NCBI GenBank assembly: GCA_937975725.1
Contig: CALJUL010000020.1
Span: 1-64,000, forward strand
Direction: 5' to 3'
DNA length: 64,000 bases
Origin: an uncultured Pseudoxanthomonas sp.
GTDB taxonomy: Bacteria > Pseudomonadota > Gammaproteobacteria > Xanthomonadales > Xanthomonadaceae
Shown here: one piece after another, positions 60,102 through 64,000 of the stretch
How positions within the stretch are numbered: the first letter of the stretch is position 1
Layout of the letters: each line of letters starts with the position of its first letter
Notes under the pieces: model-generated
The model's database searches: none
What the model was told of the DNA's origin: nothing
The model's input: only the letters and a program-made list of their open reading frames with translations
Translations under genes and position numbers: made by a program

Positions 60102-60304
60102 AACGGTGGGCGGGGGTGCGGTGCGGGGCCGCATTCATCGTGCCTCCGGCTGGCCGTGTGGTCGCGGACGGCGTCTGGCGCAAGGATGGCCGTTGCGGGT
60201 CGGCCGCCGTGGAGGACGGCGCGTGGCTCTGCGAAGGCCAGTGCGGCCGTGCGCGCTTCGCGCGTGCCGCCGGCACGCGGATGCCGGCGCCCGTATTCGA
60301 TGCG

Positions 60305-61663
60305 TCAGGGCGCGTCGGACAGCGGGCGCCAGGCCAGGCGGACCTGCAGGCCGCCGAGCGCGGACTTGCCCAGCGCCAGCGTGCCCTGGGTGGCCTCGAT
60401 GATGTCGCGCGCGATCGACAGGCCCAGGCCGTGGTTGCCGCTGCCGGTCTCGTCCAGGCGCCCGCCGCGGGCCAGCGCTTCCTCGGTGCTGATGCTCAGG
60501 CCGGGGCCGTCGTCCTCGACGGTCAGCTCCACGCCTTCGGCCGTGGCGCGCCCGCCGATGGACACCTGGCGGCGGGCGAAGCGGGTGGCGTTCTCGACCA
60601 GCGCGCCCAGCACTTCCATCAGGTCGTCGTTGGCGATGGGCAGGCGCAGGCTGGCGTCCATGTCCACGTTGTAGACCAGCGCGCCGCCGCGCTCGGTGCG
60701 CTGCACGACGGCGATGATGCGGTCGGCGATCTCGTTGGGATCGGCCTGCGCGGTGTTGATGCCGTCGCGGATGGCGGCCGCGCGCGAGCGCGCCAGCTCG
60801 GCCTCCAGCGCCGCGCCCGCGGTGGAGATCACCCGGTCCAGGTCGTCGGCCAGCGGCGCGTGGCCGCCGGCGCGCACCCGCCGGCTCAGCGCGCCCATCG
60901 CCGCCAGCGGCGTCTTCAGCGAATGCGCCAGGTCCGCCGCGCGCCGGCGCGCGCGCAGCACGTCGCGCTCGCGCGCTTCGGCCAGGCGGTTGATCGCGGA
61001 AGTCAGCGGCGCGACTTCGCTGGGGTAGCGGCCGTCCAGCCGTTCGCTCGGGCTGCGCCGCATGCGTTCCAGTTCCTGGCGCAGCCGCCCCAGCGGGCGC
61101 AGGCCGAGGTGGATCTGGACCCAGGCCGCCGCCATCAGCATCAGCCACAGGGCGACCAGGAACAGGCCCAGCTCGCGGCGGAACTGGTTGCGCGCCACCC
61201 GCAGGTCGGCGATGTTCTGCGCCAGTTGCACGGTGACCGGCTGCCCGGCGCCGTCCACGCTGACCGTGCGCTCCAGCAGCATCACGCGCTGGCCGAACGG
61301 CCCGTCGGCCTCGCGCACCTGCCATTCGCGCGTGGGCGCGGCCGCCGGCGCCGGCAGGCTCTCGTCCCACAGCGACAGTGAGCGGCTGCTGCCGCGCGGC
61401 ACGGACAGTTGCCAGTAGCGCCCGCCGGCGGGGGTGTCGTAGCGAGGGTCGGACGGGCTGTCGGCCGAGCGCGGCAGCCCGCCGGCGTCGAACGACAGCT
61501 CGGCCACCATGCGCAGCGCGTCGCGTTGCAGGTCCTCGGCGACGCGGCGCTCGATGTGGCGGGAGAACAGCAGGCTCATGGCAAACAGCGCCAGCGCCAG
61601 GGTGGCCAGCATGGTGACGGCCGCGCCCAGCATCAGGCGCCATCGCAGCGAGCCGGAATTCAT
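60305..61663 (-). CDS. Sensor histidine kinase
   Basis: The 452-residue inner-membrane kinase has TM1 (about residues 12-33), a periplasmic sensor of about 125 residues and TM2 (about 160-180). A HAMP-like region (GLRPLGRLRQELERMR) is followed by the phospho-acceptor box DLAHSLKTPLAAM (His in AHS). The ATPase domain has an N-box ENATRFARR, DDGPGLS and GNHGLGLSIARDI. The layout is PhoQ-like. ATG 61663 overlaps the regulator stop (ATGA), and the PepSY gene precedes the pair. The signal is unknown. Confidence 0.93.
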   Translation of the reverse strand: MNSGSLRWRLMLGAAVTMLATLALALFAMSLLFSRHIERRVAEDLQRDALRMVAELSFDAGGLPRSADSPSDPRYDTPAGGRYWQLSVPRGSSRSLSLWDESLPAPAAAPTREWQVREADGPFGQRVMLLERTVSVDGAGQPVTVQLAQNIADLRVARNQFRRELGLFLVALWLMLMAAAWVQIHLGLRPLGRLRQELERMRRSPSERLDGRYPSEVAPLTSAINRLAEARERDVLRARRRAADLAHSLKTPLAAMGALSRRVRAGGHAPLADDLDRVISTAGAALEAELARSRAAAIRDGINTAQADPNEIADRIIAVVQRTERGGALVYNVDMDASLRLPIANDDLMEVLGALVENATRFARRQVSIGGRATAEGVELTVEDDGPGLSISTEEALARGGRLDETGSGNHGLGLSIARDIIEATQGTLALGKSALGGLQVRLAWRPLSDAP

Positions 61664-62328
61664 GTGCCGCCGGCGCTTCCGATCTGGTAGCCGAACCCGC
61701 GGCGGGTCACGACGATGTCGCTGCCGAACTTGCGGCGCAGTCGCAGCACCAGCGCCTCGATGGCGTTGGTGTCGCCGGACTCGCTGGCGCCGTAGAGGTG
61801 CTCGGCCAGTTCGCCGGCCGAGACGGCGCGGTCGGACTGGTGGGCCAGGTAGTCGAAGAAGCGGAATTCCAGCGCGGAGAGTTGGATCGGCTTGTCGTCC
61901 AGGGTCGCGCTCATGCGGCGCGTGTCCAGCACCAGCCGGCCGCACTCCAGCAGCGGCGAGGTGCGCCCGGCCGCGCGCCGGACCAGCGCGCGCGCGCGGG
62001 TGACCAGTTCGCCGATCTTGAAGGGCTTGGCCAGGTAGTCGTCGGCGCCGGCCTCGATGCCTTCCACCTTCTCGGTCCAGTCGCCGCGTGCGGAGAGGAT
62101 CAGGATGGGGAAGCTGCGCTCGGCTGCGCGCCAGCGCCTGAGCACGGACAGGCCGTCCATGCTCGGCAGGCCCAGGTCGAGGATGCACACGTCGTAGTCC
62201 TCGGTGTCGCCGAGGAACCAGGCGCGGCGGCCGTCGTCGGCGCACTCGACGATGAACCCGCTGGCGGCCAGCGCCGTGGCGACGTCGGCACTGACATCCG
62301 GGTCATCCTCTACGAGCAGTGCGCGCAC
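61660..62328 (-). CDS. OmpR/PhoP-family response regulator
   Basis: The 222-residue regulator has a receiver domain with the acidic pair in VEDDPDV, the phosphorylated Asp in CILDLGLPSMDG (about D51) and Lys in DDYLAKPFK. A winged-helix DNA-binding domain follows (LSALEFRFFDYLAH, NAIEALVLRLRRKFG, TRRGFGYQI). It is cotranscribed with the kinase (four-base overlap), and its ATG abuts the PepSY gene stop. TGAC direct repeats 11 bp apart lie in the promoter of the unit and could be its own binding site. Confidence 0.95.
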   Translation of the reverse strand: MRALLVEDDPDVSADVATALAASGFIVECADDGRRAWFLGDTEDYDVCILDLGLPSMDGLSVLRRWRAAERSFPILILSARGDWTEKVEGIEAGADDYLAKPFKIGELVTRARALVRRAAGRTSPLLECGRLVLDTRRMSATLDDKPIQLSALEFRFFDYLAHQSDRAVSAGELAEHLYGASESGDTNAIEALVLRLRRKFGSDIVVTRRGFGYQIGSAGGT

Positions 62329-62676
62329 TCAGTCGTCCTCGATCTTGATGACCTCGCCCGTCCTGGCGTCCAGCTTGATCTCCTTGATGCGCCCGTCCGG
62401 CGTCAGGATCTTGACCTCGTACTTGGGCCCGGCCTTGTACTCGATCTCGATGATGTCGCCCGGCACGCGCGCGGTGGCGATCTGCATGATACGCGCCAGC
62501 GGCAGGATCTCGCCGCGCTGCAGCGCGGCCAGCGCGGCGCGCTGGGCTTCCTGCTTGGCGCGGCGCTCCTCGGCCTTGCGGTCCTTGTCCTTGCCCAGCG
62601 AGGGCAAGGGGGCGACAGACAGGGCCGGCAGGCAGGCCAGGGCGACGAGGACGGCGAGGGCGGGACGACGGTGCAT
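62329..62676 (-). CDS. Small secreted PepSY-domain protein
   Basis: The 115-residue protein has a signal peptide (residues 1-28), a short Lys/Arg/Glu-rich helix (KDKDRKAEERRAKQEAQRA) and one PepSY domain (LARIMQIATARVPGDIIEIEY...VKILTPDGRIKEIKLDARTG). PepSY proteins encoded with two-component systems often tune the sensor or a protease in the periplasm. Its stop directly adjoins the regulator ATG, and it is the first gene of the unit. It is divergent from the efflux adaptor. Confidence 0.9.
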   Translation of the reverse strand: MHRRPALAVLVALACLPALSVAPLPSLGKDKDRKAEERRAKQEAQRAALAALQRGEILPLARIMQIATARVPGDIIEIEYKAGPKYEVKILTPDGRIKEIKLDARTGEVIKIEDD

Positions 62677-62701
62677 GGCGGCAAGGATTCCACCGCGTTC
62701 C

Positions 62702-62716
62702 TGACACCAAACTGAC
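62702..62716. promoter_or_regulatory. TGAC direct repeat (11-bp period), candidate OmpR-type site
   Basis: TGAC at 62702-62705 and 62713-62716 lie one helical turn apart in the 201-bp gap between the divergent PepSY-regulator-kinase unit and the efflux adaptor gene. A reversed copy (GTCA) is at 62735-62738. OmpR/PhoP regulators bind such spaced direct repeats. The assignment is tentative. Confidence 0.4.
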
Positions 62717-62877
62717 GCCTGCCTGCGGGCGGATGTCAGGTCCGCGGGGGTAAAAGGACAGCCATCAGCCTCCCACCGGGAAGGCCATGGTGGCGACGGG
62801 CGCCCCTCGTCGTGCGGGCACTGCCCCAGGCGCCAGCGCCGCCATGGTCGTCCCGGGCTTATTCCGCAAGGCCACCG

Positions 62878-64000
62878 ATGAAGCCCGTCCGTCCCACCGC
62901 CCTGCTGCGCTCCCGCTGGTTCGTCCCGGCCCTGCTGGCCGCGGCCGCCGCCCTGGCGGCCGCCTACTTCCTGGCCGGCGGCCGCGGCGACGCCAAGGCC
63001 GCCGGCGAGAAGGCGCCGCCGTTGGTCGAACTGGTGATCAGCCGGGTCGTGGACCTGCCGCACGTGGTGGAAGCGCAGGGCCACGTGGTGCCCTTGAACG
63101 AAGTCGAAGTGCGGGCGCAGATCGAGGGCGTCATCGCCTCCATGCATTTCCGCGAAGGCCAGGACGTGGCCGCCGGCCAGTTGCTGTTCGTGCTCGATCC
63201 CGGGCAGGCGCCGGCGCTGGTGCGCCAGGCCCGGGCCAAGTACGCCCAGGTCACCGCCGAACTGAACGATGCGCGCCGCAACCACGCACGGTCCAAGGAA
63301 CTGGTCGCCTCCAAATACATCTCCCCCAGCGCGCTGGACGCGGCGGCCAGCAAGGTGGAAATGCTGGAAGCGCAGCAGCAGGCGGCCCGCGCCGAGATCG
63401 ACGGCAGCCAGGTGATGGAAGGCTATTCGCGCATCGTCGCGCCGATCTCCGGCCGCGCCGGCGCGGTCTCGGTGCGCCGCGGCGCGCTGGTCGGCCCGTC
63501 GGACAGCGCCAGCCTGGTGAGGATCGTGCAGGTGGACCCGATCGCGGTGGAATTCAGCCTGCCCGAGCGCGAGCTGGGCGGGCTCACCCGCGCGCTGCAG
63601 CAGGGCCAGGCGTCCGTCGTCGCGCAGACCGAGCAGGGCCGGATCGACGGCGCCATCGTGTTCACCGACAACAGCATCGATCCGGCGACCGGCACGATCC
63701 GGCTCAAGGCGCAGTTCGACAACGCCGACGAACGTCTGTGGCCCGGCGCCTTCGTCAGCCTGCGGGTGCAGGCGGGGATGAAGCGCAACGCCGTGGTGCT
63801 GCCGCCGCAGGCGCTGCTGGAAGGACCGGAAGGGCACTTCGTGCACCAGGTAGACGACGGCAGCAAGGTGCGCGCGCGCGCGGTGACCTTCGTCGGCATC
63901 CAGGACGGCCAGGCCGTGGTCACCGGGCTGCCGCCCGGCGAAGCCATCGTGTCCGAGGGCAACCAGGCCATCCACGAAGGCATGGCCGTGCGCACGCGGC
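62878..64000 (+). CDS. RND efflux membrane-fusion (adaptor) protein, 3' end cut by window
   Basis: The frame is open from ATG 62878 to the window edge (374 codons), so the C-terminus is missing. An N-terminal hydrophobic anchor (residues about 14-35) precedes a lipoyl/barrel-sandwich half (VVPLNEVEVRAQIEGVIASMHFREGQDVAAGQLLFVLD, residues 69-107 in part). An alpha-helical hairpin (residues about 115-170), the second lipoyl half (YSRIVAPISGRAGAV) and the beta-barrel (VDPIAVEFSLPEREL; FDNADERLWPGAFVSLRV) follow. This is the MexA/AcrA family, in the MdtA-like group by motif. The RND pump is expected downstream. AAGG precedes the ATG. Confidence 0.92.
   Translation, partial: MKPVRPTALLRSRWFVPALLAAAAALAAAYFLAGGRGDAKAAGEKAPPLVELVISRVVDLPHVVEAQGHVVPLNEVEVRAQIEGVIASMHFREGQDVAAGQLLFVLDPGQAPALVRQARAKYAQVTAELNDARRNHARSKELVASKYISPSALDAAASKVEMLEAQQQAARAEIDGSQVMEGYSRIVAPISGRAGAVSVRRGALVGPSDSASLVRIVQVDPIAVEFSLPERELGGLTRALQQGQASVVAQTEQGRIDGAIVFTDNSIDPATGTIRLKAQFDNADERLWPGAFVSLRVQAGMKRNAVVLPPQALLEGPEGHFVHQVDDGSKVRARAVTFVGIQDGQAVVTGLPPGEAIVSEGNQAIHEGMAVRTR

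Noticed and set aside
1..64000. CRISPR arrays, tRNA genes, insertion sequences, phage or integrative elements
   Set aside because: No regularly spaced repeats, no tRNA cloverleaf or transposase/integrase motif was seen. Gene order and codon use look even throughout.

Overview
The window is a GC-rich (roughly 70 % by eye), densely packed chromosome segment. It has TonB-dependent receptors without SusD partners, many periplasmic or lipoprotein glycosidases, and gene families typical of Xanthomonadaceae/Lysobacteraceae (Luteimonas, Lysobacter, Pseudoxanthomonas, Xanthomonas). Genus and species cannot be fixed from the sequence alone. No tRNA, rRNA, insertion sequence, phage gene or CRISPR array was seen.

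Layout. (1) 1-2080: the end of a periplasmic nitrate reductase operon (napA 3' part, napB, napC). (2) 2177-6667: a GH20 hexosaminidase divergent from a DeoR-type regulator that is followed by an alkaline-phosphatase-superfamily enzyme. (3) 6686-8639: an LldR/FadR-type regulator translationally coupled to L-lactate dehydrogenase lldD. (4) 9201-17184, minus strand: a tightly overlapped L-fucose operon holding a permease, a mutarotase, L-fucose dehydrogenase, fuconolactonase, a GH29 fucosidase, fuconate dehydratase, an FAH-family hydrolase and 2-keto-3-deoxyfuconate dehydrogenase. (5) 17283-25500, plus strand: GH20, GH3, GH29 and GH35 glycosidases. (6) 25814-30305, minus strand: a PNGase A-type amidase and two more GH29 fucosidases. 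(7) 30763-44593: a TonB receptor, GH92 alpha-mannosidase, glucokinase-family kinase, glycosylasparaginase, CutC, LacI regulator, sugar permease, PfkB kinase, an AGE-family mannose isomerase/epimerase and a broken GH47 mannosidase remnant. (8) 44609-48984: two tandem paralogous serine hydrolases. (9) 49113-60008: a GABA-type catabolic locus with SSADH, MFS, TPR-sulfotransferase, TonB receptor, nitrilase-family amidase, MocR-like regulator and GABA aminotransferase. (10) 60305-64000: a two-component system with a PepSY protein, divergent from the start of an RND efflux adaptor.

Blocks 3-7 read as one system for stripping and eating plant-type complex N-glycans. PNGase A cuts glycans from Asn. 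Fucosidases, the beta-galactosidase, hexosaminidases, a GH3 enzyme (candidate beta-xylosidase) and the alpha-mannosidase trim them, and glycosylasparaginase processes the GlcNAc-Asn stub. Fucose is oxidised non-phosphorylatively to pyruvate plus L-lactate, and LldD oxidises the lactate. Mannose is isomerised to fructose and phosphorylated. A shared near-palindrome (core GGT-TGG-ACC) lies at three promoters: the divergent fucose/hexosaminidase promoter, the fucosidase-PNGase promoter and the TonB-receptor promoter. It resembles LldR operators, so the lactate-type regulator next to lldD may govern the whole system. A CRP/Clp-type site precedes the TonB receptor. No beta-mannosidase, nagA or nagB is in the window, so the route is incomplete here.
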